The notes: generated by a model not told the origin, from the letters alone. Shown: positions 49,189-61,075, counted from the stretch's first letter. The stretch: 64,000 bases of DNA from Paulinella micropora (GCA_009731375.1 BJOX01000021.1:1026662-1090661); one strand, 5' to 3'. Program-made: numbers and translations.

Positions 49189-50040
49189 GGGGGGGGGGGG
49201 GGGGGGGGNNNNNNNNNNNNNNNNNNNNNNNNNNNNNNNNNNNNNNNNNNNNNNNNNNNNNNNNNNNNNNNNNNNNNNNNNNNNNNNNNNNNNNNNNNNN
49301 NNNNNNNNNNNNNNNNNNNNNNNNNNNNNNNNNNNNNNNNNNNNNNNNNNNNNNNNNNNNNNNNNNNNNNNNNNNNNNNNNNNNNNNNNNNNNNNNNNNN
49401 NNNNNNNNNNNNNNNNNNNNNNNNNNNNNNNNNNNNNNNNNNNNNNNNNNNNNNNNNNNNNNNNNNNNNNNNNNNNNNNNNNNNNNNNNNNNNNNNNNNN
49501 NNNNNNNNNNNNNNNNNNNNNNNNNNNNNNNNNNNNNNNNNNNNNNNNNNNNNNNNNNNNNNNNNNNNNNNNNNNNNNNNNNNNNNNNNNNNNNNNNNNN
49601 NNNNNNNNNNNNNNNNNNNNNNNNNNNNNNNNNNNNNNNNNNNNNNNNNNNNNNNNNNNNNNNNNNNNNNNNNNNNNNNNNNNNNNNNNNNNNNNNNNNN
49701 NNNNNNNNNNNNNNNNNNNNNNNNNNNNNNNNNNNNNNNNNNNNNNNNNNNNNNNNNNNNNNNNNNNNNNNNNNNNNNNNNNNNNNNNNNNNNNNNNNNN
49801 NNNNNNNNNNNNNNNNNNNNNNNNNNNNNNNNNNNNNNNNNNNNNNNNNNNNNNNNNNNNNNNNNNNNNNNNNNNNNNNNNNNNNNNNNNNNNNNNNNNN
49901 NNNNNNNNNNNNNNNNNNNNNNNNNNNNNNNNNNNNNNNNNNNNNNNNNNNNNNNNNNNNNNNNNNNNNNNNNNNNNNNNNNNNNNNNNNNNNNNNNNNN
50001 NNNNNNNNNNNNNNNNNNNNNNNNNNNNNNNNNNNNNNNN

Positions 50041-50074
<34 letters not shown>
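49189..50074. repeat. poly(G), 832-base gap, poly(G)
   Basis: G runs lie on both sides of the gap 49209-50040. Confidence 0.95.
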
Positions 50075-50075
<1 letters not shown>

Positions 50076-50440
50076 GGGAGAGAGAGCGAGTGAGTGTGTG
50101 TGTGAGAGAGAGAGAGAGAGAGATATGTTGGATTCCAGCGATTTATTTTTATGTTGGATTCAAGTGATAACATGGGGATGAACAGAAACCGATAGCTGCA
50201 TGAATATGTGTATGACTTTTGTTTGTTTGTTTCATGTCTTTCTTTGGGGGGAGATATAGATATAAATATAGATATAGATATGGATATAGATATAGATATA
50301 GATATAGATATAGATATAGAGATATAGATATAGAGATATAGATATAGATATAGATATAGATATAGACATACATATAGATACATGACCTGTCTCTGCCATC
50401 GCTGCGAATAGAATCGCCAAGCAGGCCACTCATCACTCAC

Positions 50441-50507
<67 letters not shown>

Positions 50508-50926
50508 AACAACAACAACAACAACAACAGCAGCAGCAGCAGCGGCAGCAGCAGCAACAACAACAATAACAACAACAAAAACAAAAACAAAAAACAAAGA
50601 AGAAGAAGAAGAAGAAGAAGAAGAAGAAGAAGAAGAAGAAGAAGAAGAAGAAGAAGAAGAAGAAGAAGAAGAAGAAGAAGAAGAAGAAGAAGAAGAAGAA
50701 GAAGAAGAAGAAGAAGAAGAAGAAGAAGAAGAAAAAGAAGAAGAAGAAGACGGAGAGAGAGAGACAGACAGACAGACACACACACACATACACAGAGAGA
50801 GAGAAGGGAGAAGAGAGAAGAGAGAAAGAGAGAGAGAGAGAGGAGAGAAAGAGGGAGAGAGAGAGAGAGAGAGATGAGAGAGATGAGAGAGAGAGAGAGA
50901 TGAGAGAGAGTGAGAGAGAGCGAAAT

Positions 50927-50958
<32 letters not shown>

Positions 50959-51045
50959 ATAAAGAATAGAGAGAGAATAGAGAGAGAATAGAGAGAGAGA
51001 CATAGAGAGAGAGAAAATCGAGAGAGAGAGAGAGAGAGAGAGATC
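50075..51045. repeat. AG, ATAGAT, CAA/CAG and (GAA)n tracts
   Basis: (ATAGAT)n covers 50252-50375, AG 50443-50502, AAC/AGC 50506-50575, GAA 50598-50750, and AG-rich sequence follows to 51042. The unique inserts (50130-50250 and 50376-50440) show no gene. Confidence 0.9.
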
Positions 51046-52030
51046 CTTTGTTTATTCATCTTTTTCTTTTTTTTTCTGTCTATCTTTTACCCATGTGCAC
51101 TTATTTATATTTTCAATACCTTGAGTATACTTATACAAGTCTAGTTATTTGTTCACTGCTAGTCTCTGCTTTCTTTTGTTCGTTATTCATTTATTCCTGT
51201 AGTCTAATCTGTTACGACAGTCATGTCTTGACACTATTAAGGGAGGACAAGGAAAACTGACACTCTTATCATGGAACAAAAAAAAAGAGGAAAGATAACG
51301 AACGTGAGTATACAGTGTGAAAGAGGGTGAAGGGACAGTCAGTTCTATTCTTTTTCTACACCTAGCAAAACCTGCTCTGGACTATCCGTTTCGATTCGCA
51401 GGTAACGCTTTTGCTTTCCCTCATTCCCAAGAATACGTTTTTTTTTTGGATTGTATTTGGCTTGTATCCACTATCTAAGCTCAGCAATCGCACTGGGTGT
51501 GTCAGGAAGCAGACATGAGCATCCTCCAGGGGTCAACACGGGACTGATGACTATCGGACTTCGACTGCAGTTTTCAAAGTAGCATTTGTCGAAAATTCAA
51601 CAGGTTTTTCGTTTTGTTAACAGCTCTGATATGGTAGAATTTCATCCACACATAACAAAATCATCAGTCTCGGTCGGCGCGGCCGCCAACTTGATGTTCA
51701 CGGCTGGTACAGATTTTGCGGTATATTTTTCGCAGACCTGTGCAAAAAGCTCTTTTTCGTGGATCTTTCGTGAGGCAGCTCTAAGCGACAACATGCAGGC
51801 TGCTTTGGCAGCCTCGCGTGCAGGCCAACACCATGTCCTGACCGATTTTGTGGTCTCTAGAATCTTTCTTTTTGGTTTTTTTTCCTTTAATTTGTATTGC
51901 CTCATGCCTTCTTTTTCTTTGTAACTTGTTCGCCTTTTCGCTTGAAGCTCCTTTCTTTCACTTCTTGTTTGTGAGTCCTTTATCTTCATGGTTAAATGAT
52001 GTGTTGACCATGGGTATCCTCTCTGCTTAG
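51046..52030. other. unique sequence upstream of the LRR exons
   Basis: An open plus-strand stretch (about 51620-51924) follows an acceptor-like TTTTGTTAACAG. It encodes a segment including SSVSVGAAANLMFTAGTDFA and REAALSDNMQAALAASRAGQ. I do not recognise it. It may be an upstream exon of the LRR gene or noncoding. Confidence 0.3.
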
Positions 52031-52145
52031 GCCAGGTATGAAGGCAAGAAGCTAAGTTTCTACGCTGAAAGATTGGGAGATTCTGGTGCCTATGCAGTCG
52101 CCAAGGGACTGCAGGGTCAGACTGTCACAAGGCATTACATCTGCA
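52031..52145 (+). CDS. candidate upstream LRR exon
   Basis: After CTCTGCTTAG, the frame reads ARYEGKKLSFYAERLGDSG and AYAVAKGLQ. That is 28 residues matching the C-terminal half of the LRR consensus seen in the four exons downstream (GDxGAxAIxKxLx). The sequence continues to a donor-like TGCA|GTAAGG at 52146. Unlike the others, it does not have GT right after the 84th base, so it is a diverged or degraded member. Confidence 0.4.
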
Positions 52146-52432
52146 GTAAGGACTACAGCTTAAGCCAGCGGAAGTGAAAATTTATGAAATGTTGGTGTTT
52201 GGTACAGGTAAAGTGGTGAATAAGAGTTATGTGTTTATGTGTCTGTGTGTCTGCCTGTCTTTCTCTCTCCCCCCCCCCCCCCCCCCCCCCCCCTCCNNNN
52301 NNNNNNNNNNNNNNNNNNNNNNNNNNNNNNNNNNNNNNNNNNNNNNNNNNNNNNNNNNNNNNNNNNNNNNNNNNNNNNNNNNNNNNNNNNNNNNNNNNNN
52401 NNNNNNNNNNNNNNNNNNTTTTTTTTCCGCCC

Positions 52433-52482
<50 letters not shown>

Positions 52483-52962
52483 GTCTCTTCTCTCCTCTTT
52501 CTCCATCCTTCTCGGCGGGTGAAAGTGGTGAATAAGTATGTGTGTGTGTGTTTGTTTATGTGTGTGTCTCGCTTTCTCTTAGTTTCTCTTCTTTCCTCTT
52601 TCTCTATCATTCTCGCTTCTTAATTCTCTTCTCACTCCTCCCTATGTATGTATGTATGTATGTCTGTCTGTCTGTCTGTCTGTCTGTATGTATGTATGTA
52701 ATCAAACATAACTAAAAGAAACTGCAGTGAGCCGAAGTATAACCTATGGGTGTACGTACGTACGTATGTATGTATGTATGTATGTATGTATTTATGTATG
52801 TACATGTATGTATGTTATGTATGTTATGTATGTTATGTGTGTTATGTATGTTATGGATGTTATGGATGTTATGGTATGTATGTTATGTATATTATGTATG
52901 TTATGTATATTATGTATGTTATGTGGTTATGTATGTTATGTATGTTATGTTATGTATGTATT

Positions 52963-52993
<31 letters not shown>

Positions 52994-53945
52994 TCAAACA
53001 TAACTAATAGAAACTGCAGTGAGCCGAAGTATAACCTATGCGTGTACGTATGTATGTATGTATGTATGTATGTTATGTATGTTATGTATGTTATGCATGT
53101 TATGTATGTTATGTATGTTATGTCCATATGTCTGTATGTATGTATGTATGTATGTATGTATGTATGTATATATGTGTGTTGTATGTATGTATGTATGTAT
53201 GTATGTATGTTATGTATGTTATGCATGTTATGTATGTTATGTATGTTATGTCTGTATGTATGTCTGTATGTATGTATGTATGTATGTATGTATTATGTAT
53301 GTATTATGTATGTATTATGTATGTACATATGTGTTTTGTATTTATGTATGATGTATTTATGTATGTATGTATGCATGTATGTATGTATGTATGTATGTAT
53401 GTTGTGTGTTGTATGTATATATGTATGTTGTATGTATGTATGTGTGTATGTATGTATGTATGTATGTTATGTCATGTATGTTATGTATGTTATGTATATA
53501 TGTATGTATGTATTTATGTATGTATGTAAGTAAGTATGTATGTATGTATGTATGTATGTATATATGTGTGTATGTCCCTCCCCCCCCACCCCCCCACCCT
53601 CCCCCTCAACATACCCAAACAACACAAACATGCATACACATATACATATGTGCTCGTAGGTCTAGCACACATGCATCACTTTAATGCGGGACAACAAGAT
53701 AATATAGCTAAGTATCCAGTCAAGAGGTTTGGGGCATGCAGAAGCGGGTTAGCCGCTATTTTGGCTGAATTCTCGACTAAAAGCAAGAGGCATGAATATG
53801 TGTGTGTTGGCACATGCATTTTTCAAAATGTTATCTTACTGAACTTTATAGACCATCGAACGTCACACAGAAATTATTTTTTCACACATGCTACTGGCCG
53901 TGCCGATAGCATTTATAACAAATAATGTTGATATTTCTTATGTAG
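52146..53945. repeat. CT, GTAT/TATGT arrays, gap and poly(C)
   Basis: Poly(C), a gap (52297-52418) and CT tracts run to 52480. A GTAT/TTATGT array spans 52640-53570 with a duplicated unique word (GTAATCAAACATAACTAA at 52697 and 52989, about 292 bp apart). C-rich sequence lies at 53577-53605. 53640-53945 is unique without a recognised gene and would be intronic if the LRR exons belong together. Confidence 0.8.
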
Positions 53946-54029
53946 GTGAACAACACTGTGCAGACCCTCAATCTCCACTGCAACAACATCGGACCCGATG
54001 GCGCAAAAGCTATCGGCAAGGCGTTAGAG
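53946..54029 (+). CDS. LRR exon 1
   Basis: Exactly 84 nt between TATGTAG and GTACCT, phase 0. It encodes VNNTVQTLNLHCNNIG and PDGAKAIGKALE, a single 28-residue RNase-inhibitor/NLR-type leucine-rich repeat (LxxLxLxxNxIGxxGAxAIxxAL). LRRs of this kind form a protein-binding horseshoe. Confidence 0.85.
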
Positions 54030-54208
54030 GTACCTTAAGCATATTGGCGATCGCAGCAGCACCTTCAGGGCCAATATAATTGCCTGATATGTCCAACGTT
54101 TGCAATTTGCATTCTTTATTTTCCTGTCAAACAACATTATCACTTCTTTTATTATGCTACCCGCCGCAAGGTAGCACTAAATGTAATGCTGTTGGCGTTT
54201 AAATACAG

Positions 54209-54292
54209 GTCAATACGAGCCTTACCGAACTCTCGCTCAACGGCAACCAGATCGGTGATGATGGAGCCATTGCTATCGGCAAGGCTTTGGAG
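54209..54292 (+). CDS. LRR exon 2
   Basis: 84 nt between AAATACAG and GTCTGA. It encodes VNTSLTELSLNGNQIG and DDGAIAIGKALE. Phase 0 at both ends, so exons can be added, lost or swapped without breaking the frame. Confidence 0.85.
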
Positions 54293-54487
54293 GTCTGACT
54301 TTCATAGCTTGCGCGATATTCTCTGCGCATGCGTCTTGCGCTCCAATCGAGTTCCATGCTATGTCTAGCGTTTTAAAAGTTGTGTTGACCTATTCATCAA
54401 CACACCACAAATAAATATATCAATGTAATCTCCCCCCCCCCCGGGCCGCGCCGGCAGCCTTGTCAAGGGTTTGATTGGATTGTGCAG

Positions 54488-54571
54488 GAAAACAAAACCC
54501 TGATTAAGATCGATCTTAGATTCAACGGAATCGGAATCGATGGTGCAAAAACGATAGGAGCAGCTTTGGAG
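54488..54571 (+). CDS. LRR exon 3
   Basis: 84 nt between GATTGTGCAG and GTACCT. It encodes ENKTLIKIDLRFNGIG and IDGAKTIGAALE. Phase 0. Confidence 0.85.
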
Positions 54572-54639
54572 GTACCTTCAAAACCCATCTGAACCGATGC
54601 TATTGCCAGCTAATCAAGCTCAAGCAGAGTTGCACTCGC

Positions 54640-54720
54640 CTACATGCTAAAAAATTTGCTGTAGAAGTGCTACNNNNNNNNNNGCCTACATGAAGAAAAA
54701 TTTGCTGTAGAAGTGCTACC
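54640..54720. repeat. near-identical words on both sides of a 10-base gap
   Basis: GCCTACATG then TTTGCTGTAGAAGTGCTAC occur immediately before (54640-54673) and after (54684-54718) the gap 54674-54683, with small differences. It is either a real tandem duplication or unmerged contig ends. Confidence 0.7.
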
Positions 54721-54772
54721 GGGGCGCTGTCGGTGTCATTCATCTATTTCTTTGGGTTGTGTTGATAAATAG

Positions 54773-54856
54773 GTCAACGAAACTCTTCAAACGCTGAGCA
54801 TGGCATCGACCCTCATTGAAGCACAAGGCGCGATGTGTATCGCGGAAGCACTCAAG
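54773..54856 (+). CDS. LRR exon 4
   Basis: 84 nt between GATAAATAG and GTCAGA. It encodes VNETLQTLSMASTLIE and AQGAMCIAEALK. The asparagine of the LRR ladder (NxIG) is replaced (STLIEAQG), so this is a diverged repeat. Confidence 0.8.
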
Positions 54857-54863
54857 GTCAGAC

Positions 54864-54947
54864 CTCCAAAGCGTTGCCTTTAGCAATAGCTCGAGCATCG
54901 CCGATCTGGTTGTCGTCGAGGCAGAGTTCAGTGAGGCTCTTATTGAC
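54864..54947 (-). pseudogene. inverted LRR exon
   Basis: On the minus strand, 84 nt lie between an acceptor-like GAGTGCAG and a donor-like GTCTGA. They encode VNKSLTELCLDDNQIG and DARAIAKGNALE, again exactly 28 residues and closest to exon 2. It sits tail-to-tail with exon 4: their donor sequences overlap in the near-palindrome GGTCAGACC. It cannot be spliced into the plus-strand transcript. Confidence 0.8.
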
Positions 54948-54956
54948 CTGCACTCA

Positions 54957-55122
54957 AACTCTAACAGTATTTTTACTTAGTGCTACTGCGCCAGCGTGCA
55001 CAGCAGTTCTGAAGATTATTCAGAGCAGTCATATTCGGTTATATTAACTCTAACATGTTTTTACTTTGTGCTACTGCGCCAGCGTGCACAGTTGTGAAGA
55101 TTATTCAGGGCAGTCATATTCG
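54957..55122 (+). repeat. tandem duplication, about 85 bp x2
   Basis: AACTCTAACA...TTTTTACTT[A/T]GTGCTACTGCG...GTCATATTCGG occurs at 54957-55039 and 55045-55122, in the acceptor-side flank of the inverted LRR exon. Confidence 0.85.
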
Positions 55123-55400
55123 GGAACTGATATGTCTTGAATGGATCGATAGATGAACTGATGTGTGCGCAGTATCGAAGAAGTAAAATAGACAGAATTT
55201 CATCTCTACGTTCACACCTTGGAAGTTGCGCGTGCTTGATTGCCCCTGCCTTTGATTGTGCGCTTGAAGTTGGAGGGTGAGCACATTCGATTGTTCCAAG
55301 AAAATTAGCACAGCTGCTTGCGATTTTCTTCCAAAGTCTTGAACTTTCAATCGTAAACTACAGTCTGGCTATTTCTTGCATCCTCCTTCTGCTTGCCCAG

Positions 55401-55940
55401 ATAAATCCAACACTGAAAGATTTGAATGGCATGGAGCTCAAGGAATATATTAAAGACTTGCCCAAAGAGCTGGAGGACAAGGGCAATCGAGAAATTCTCA
55501 AGCACCTACGCAGCACGAGGAGGCGAAGGCAAACAAGACGTCACAAGAAAAAAGATGACAACAGAGACTTTCAATCGTGCTTTGTGTCAAAAACATACAT
55601 GCATGTATGCATAAATGCATACATGCATACAGTCTGCACACGTATAAAATTATTCGCATATATAACTTGGAGCAAAGAGGGTAGCAAAGATGCAGAAAGG
55701 GAGCATAGGCATAGTTCACCTGTACTTCCCTTTGTGCACGGTGTGTGTCAGCCTCCCAAGTTTTGTCGGGCACACCACGCCCTTCGCTCCTTCGCAAATT
55801 CCGCCGACTCGGCTCGGTATTGCGACAGCTGTTTTGTTCCGTCACTGCGAAAGCGTGTACGCATGTATGGCTGTCGGGATTGCACCTTCGGCCTGTGCGA
55901 AGCCTGCTACGCACGTCCAGCGGTTTGGAAAACATTTGCT
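55401..55940 (+). CDS. LRR cap and Cys/His zinc-binding exon(s)
   Basis: Opens after TGCTTGCCCAG and reads INPTLKDLNGMELKEYIKDL, then PKELEDKGNREILKHLR, a common end-of-LRR signature (LPxEL...GNxxILxxLR). A strongly basic stretch (RRRRQTRRHKKK) follows. Further on come CRAHHALRSF, RYCDSC, MYGCRDC and LCEAC, that is H-x-L...C-x2-C...Y-x-C-x2-C-x4-C-x2-C, a C1/ZZ-like zinc-binding pattern at about 55763-55911. One or more introns may lie between the basic stretch and the zinc finger. The frame then runs into CTAT microsatellite at 55952. Confidence 0.6.
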
Positions 55941-55951
55941 CTCTTTCGCTC

Positions 55952-55972
55952 GATCTATCTATCTATCTATCC

Positions 55973-56054
<82 letters not shown>

Positions 56055-56059
56055 ATATC

Positions 56060-56139
<80 letters not shown>

Positions 56140-56140
56140 G
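55952..56140. repeat. (CTAT)n microsatellite
   Basis: Tetranucleotide tract directly after the zinc-finger exon. Confidence 0.95.
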
Positions 56141-57461
<1,321 letters not shown>

Positions 57462-57965
57462 GAGCCCAACCCGTTCCGTTGCGCCGAGTTCAAAAAGCAG
57501 ATGGATCAGATCCGGCCACAAGTGGAACAGGAACATGCAACAGTGGAATCAATACAAAAACGCGCCGTCGATGAGCTCACTGAGATGGCTTCGATGCAAA
57601 CGCTACGCGTCAAAGAGCTCAATGCCAAGCAAGAGAAGGCCAAGATGACTTTGTCACAGTGTCAGCAAGCCTTACCGAAGGCGAAGAAAGCCTATGAAAA
57701 GGCAGTGCAAGCGCTTACGAAGGCGAAGAAAACCTTTGAAAAGGCCACGAAAGAAGAATCAGAGGCTACCCACGCTGTGGCAGAGGGAAAGCAGGCTTTA
57801 ACGCATGCTGAGGAAGCACGAGAAATAGCTAAGGAAGCGGAAGCAGATGTTGAGCGAATGTTCGCTGCCTACAATGAAAGAGCGGCAACGGGAGAAAGCG
57901 CCTCTCGGGGCCGAAGTGGAGGAGCTGGTGGCAAGAGAAAAGAGCTGGAAGGCGCAGTTCCATAG
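57462..57965 (+). CDS. coiled-coil exon of the SAM/RING gene
   Basis: The frame, open from 57462, encodes about 140 residues dominated by A, E, K and Q with heptad character: MDQIRPQVEQEHATVESIQ..., a duplicated 14-residue module (ALPKAKKAYEKAVQ then ALTKAKKTFEKATK), and more E/A-rich helix to ADVERMFAAYNE. This is a long coiled coil, likely a self-association segment as in the corresponding part of LRSAM1-type proteins. It ends at a TAG after losing frame near 57880. The neighbouring frame carries the continuation into the SAM domain. Confidence 0.6.
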   Translation, partial: EPNPFRCAEFKKQMDQIRPQVEQEHATVESIQKRAVDELTEMASMQTLRVKELNAKQEKAKMTLSQCQQALPKAKKAYEKAVQALTKAKKTFEKATKEESEATHAVAEGKQALTHAEEAREIAKEAEADVERMFAAYNERAATGESASRGRSGGAGGKRKELEGAVP

Positions 57966-58166
57966 CTGGAGTGAGCAAGACGTGCAGCAGTGGTTGCAGG
58001 CGCTTGCAGGAGGCCAGTTTGCGCATTTGGCCCCGGAGTTCAAACTGAACGGCATGGACGGCCAATAGCTGGCTGGTCTGCAGGACGATGTTCAGCTTCG
58101 GAGGTGTGGTGTGAACAAGAACAAGGACCGCCTTGAGTTGTGGCCCCACGTCGAAGCCTTGGTCTA
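57847..58166 (+). pseudogene. SAM domain with in-frame TAG
   Basis: This frame, one base on from the coiled-coil frame, encodes EVEELVAREKSWKAQFHSWS, then EQDVQQWLQALAGGQFAHLA, then EFKLNGMDGQ, TAG (58066-58068), LAGLQDDVQLRRCGV and [18 protein letters not shown] tryptophan start, DVxxWL, xFxLNGMDGxxLAGL and LxxxGV...R fit a sterile alpha motif in full except for the TAG in its middle. SAM domains mediate protein-protein association. Loss of a CAG/AAG-like codon or readthrough are the alternatives. Confidence 0.6.
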
Positions 58167-58183
58167 GCCTCCACGTAAAGAAG

Positions 58184-58240
58184 ATGCGGATAGCCGAGTG
58201 CAAGATCTGCGAGGAGAAGCCAGCTTCAATCATTCTGGCA
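58184..58240 (+). pseudogene. RING finger, N-terminal half
   Basis: [19 protein letters not shown] carries the first C-x2-C of a C3HC4 RING (58199 and 58208). It stops abruptly at microsatellite DNA. The rest of the domain resumes at 58669 in another frame. Confidence 0.6.
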
Positions 58241-58508
58241 CAATTCATCCATTCATCCATCCATCCATTCATTCATTCATTCATTCATTCATCCATTCAT
58301 CCATCCATTCATCCATCCATTCATCCATCCATTCATTCATTCATTCATTCAATTCAATTCATCCATTCATTTATCCATCCATCCATCCATCCATTCATCC
58401 ATCCATCCATCCATTCATTTATCCATCCATCCATCCATCCATCCATCCATCCATTCATCCATCCATTCATTCATCCATTCATTATCTTATCTTTATCTGT
58501 ATCTGTAC

Positions 58509-58580
<72 letters not shown>

Positions 58581-58615
58581 CTCGAACTTGTTTCCTGACA
58601 GCCGCCAAAGAGGTG

Positions 58616-58668
<53 letters not shown>
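58241..58668. repeat. 428-nt ATTC/ATCC and TA insertion inside the RING
   Basis: (ATTC)n/(ATCC)n (58241-58483) and two TA blocks surround one non-repetitive 40-base word (58579-58618). The boundaries lack GT and AG, so it is not a standard intron. Confidence 0.85.
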
Positions 58669-58670
<2 letters not shown>

Positions 58671-58785
58671 CGGGCACAAATCTCTTTGCCTTGAGTGCGC
58701 TATGCATCTCCGCCAGAACCAGAAGCCCTGTCCTATCTGCCAAACAGCTATCGATGGCATAGTGCAGAAAATTTATGAACCATAG
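58669..58785 (+). pseudogene. RING finger, C-terminal half, and natural stop
   Basis: [18 protein letters not shown] then [20 protein letters not shown] and TAG. It supplies C-x-H-x3-C-x2-C-x10-C-x2-C, the remainder of the RING begun at 58184. RING domains recruit the E2 enzyme in ubiquitin transfer. The stop 16 residues past the last cysteine pair fits a C-terminal RING. Confidence 0.65.
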
Positions 58786-59592
58786 ACGGGGACTTGAGTG
58801 AAGTCACTATTGATAAATGAATATTACTACATATATTGTAATTAGGCTTAGGAGTTATGGGGCCTATGATTCCTTCAGCAGCCAACTCTTAGCTTTCCTC
58901 TGCGCGAGGGAGCACACTCCCTCTCCCGCTGTCCACATAGTTCTCCTTCATCAGAACAGGCCTAAATTCTGAAACTAACGCTCGCGTCGTTTGTAAGACA
59001 TCACCCAAACATATCCTGTGGTGATTTTTTCGCAAGTGGAAACTGAAGCAGAATATGTATATAAGTTCTCACACGACCACTCAATGTTGTTTTCCTTCCT
59101 CAATAGAGATGGTCACCCCGCAATGTTGTTTTCCTTCCTCAAAAGAGATGGTCACCCCGGTCTTATATTAATCCGACAGGTCATACAATATTACTCTGCG
59201 CTCTTTGGTATCACTGGCGCGGTTTGTTACAATGAACAACTTGACTGCCTTCAAGGCAACCGGTGCGTCCTCCTCTCACCGGCAGTATTAATAACTTTGC
59301 AGAAGATGAATTTTATGAACAATGAGAACAATACCCGGCAGTTCCCAGACGAAGTCAAAAAGATGTACTGCCACGGAAAACTATCCTTTGAGTGGCAATT
59401 ATATGAGTTTAAAAGATCATGCTCCCACTACGGGTTTGGGTAGGAGTACTATCTCTCCTATTGACCATCAACTTTGCAACCAGACAGAACTGCAGGGGAA
59501 GGAGTTCAAAATTTACAAGAATTCAGTGCTAGAGAATCCGCTGTGACGTGCCGCAGTGCCGTATGAGGATATATCTATCGTATTAATATTTC
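58786..59592. other. unique sequence with a tandem duplication
   Basis: A 38-base word (AATGTTGTTTTCCTTCCTCA to GGTCACCCCG) is duplicated at about 59083-59158. A plus-strand open stretch (about 59084-59443) encodes a peptide including RQVIQYYSALFGITGAVCYN and LSPAVLITLQKMNFMNN. It has no recognised family. It may belong to the relic retroelement that follows, but I cannot show this. Confidence 0.3.
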
Positions 59593-60015
59593 AGCGTCTA
59601 TCCGTGGGTCGATGCGCTGTGTGGCATGACTCCATAGCGCATATAACTTGATTTGCAGAAAGACATCAGAAGTTGCATGACGAAAATGCTATATATTAAT
59701 ATTTCCGTCATAAAATCGGGAGGGGGTACTGTAGTAGGCAATCATCGCCGGATAGCCGGTAAAAATTATCCTTTTCCTGGTGACAGGTGCACCAGCCTGT
59801 TTTTCCGTGGCAGTGTAGTATTATCTGTCTGGATTGGACCTGATGCCATTTTATTTCTGCCACGATCTGCCAAGTTGCAGTTTTCCTTTTCGGCTTCACT
59901 GAGCCTGCCTAATATAACGTCGGAAACATCATTCTCATCTGGCACCTTTTGAGAACTGTGTTTACGGCTCAGTGTATTACATACTTTTTCTTGAGCTATC
60001 GTTGGGGGCATTACA
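59593..60015 (+). mobile_element. relic 3' end of an LTR retrotransposon (same family)
   Basis: 59593-59729 matches the 3' untranslated end of the 15.5-25.9 kb element (CGTCTATCCGTGGGT..., CAGAAAGA..., GACGAAAAT..., polypurine tract CGGGAGGGGGTAC). 59730-60015 matches its LTR (GGATAGCCGGTAAAAA, GACAGGTGCACC or GTCAGGTGCACC, TTTTTCGGCTTCACTGAGC, CTAATATAACG). Divergence is substantial, with several indels, so this is an older or sister-family copy truncated at its 5' side. Confidence 0.75.
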
Positions 60016-60839
60016 ATATGCAACTTGAATAACATATTAATAACCTATTGTAAGTTGCCAGTTTCTAGCGAGGAATTTTAGCATTTCAATTGATTAATTT
60101 CTCAATTGGGTTCTGCTCTGGAAAAAACCATTTTTTTTACTTTAGCAATTTCCTTTTTAGCCTATCATCATCCGTGGCCGGCACATCGTATCTTGGATTT
60201 TTCAGACTGACCGTTACAGCCGTACTGGCGATTTCCTTTTTTACCTATATCAACTCGTAGTAGTAATTTTCTCACTGGCCGTGCTGCTTTCCCTTCCACT
60301 CTAACCCAACAACATCTGCTACCACATAATCAAAACTAATCTCGCACCACAGATTTTTTCCTTCAAAAACCGTCTTCTTCAGCACAGCTCATATGCCCTG
60401 CAGACCATACACACCTTGCCCTATATCTAGCACTTGCCCTTTTCCACTATCCAGCCTTAGTACTAATCTAACCTTATGCAAAGGGGTGAGCACGGTCACT
60501 CGTGGTCCGGTAAACCCCTGTAATTAAATAACTATTTCTGAAAGTTAGGCAAGTCTCAGGCTTTTATTAAAACAGTGCTTGCGTAAAACGTGTTTTATTA
60601 AAGTGCTTGCGAAAAAAAATGATAATGAATGGGTGAGTATCACGCTAATAATTTTCTAAGTGAATGATTCAGTGCCCGGTGGCAGGCTGGGCTGGCCTGT
60701 TGCTCTTTGCTTTCTGTGTAGCTGCGTAGGCTCAAAATAGCTAAACACATATATATTACATTGAGAAAAATGAAGATACATTCAATTTCATACATAAATA
60801 CATAAATGTCAGTAGCTTACTATGTAATTGAAAAAGAAA
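60016..60839. other. AT-rich unique sequence, no gene seen
   Basis: There are no supported open frames, repeats or RNA genes. Confidence 0.5.
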
Positions 60840-61041
60840 TTATTAAATGTACATACATACATACATACATACGTACATATATACATACATACATACATAC
60901 ATACATACATACATACATACATACATACATACATACACATACATACATACACATACATACGTACATACATACATGCATACATACATACATACATAAATAC
61001 ATACATAAATACATAAATACATACATACATACATACATACA

Positions 61042-61075
<34 letters not shown>

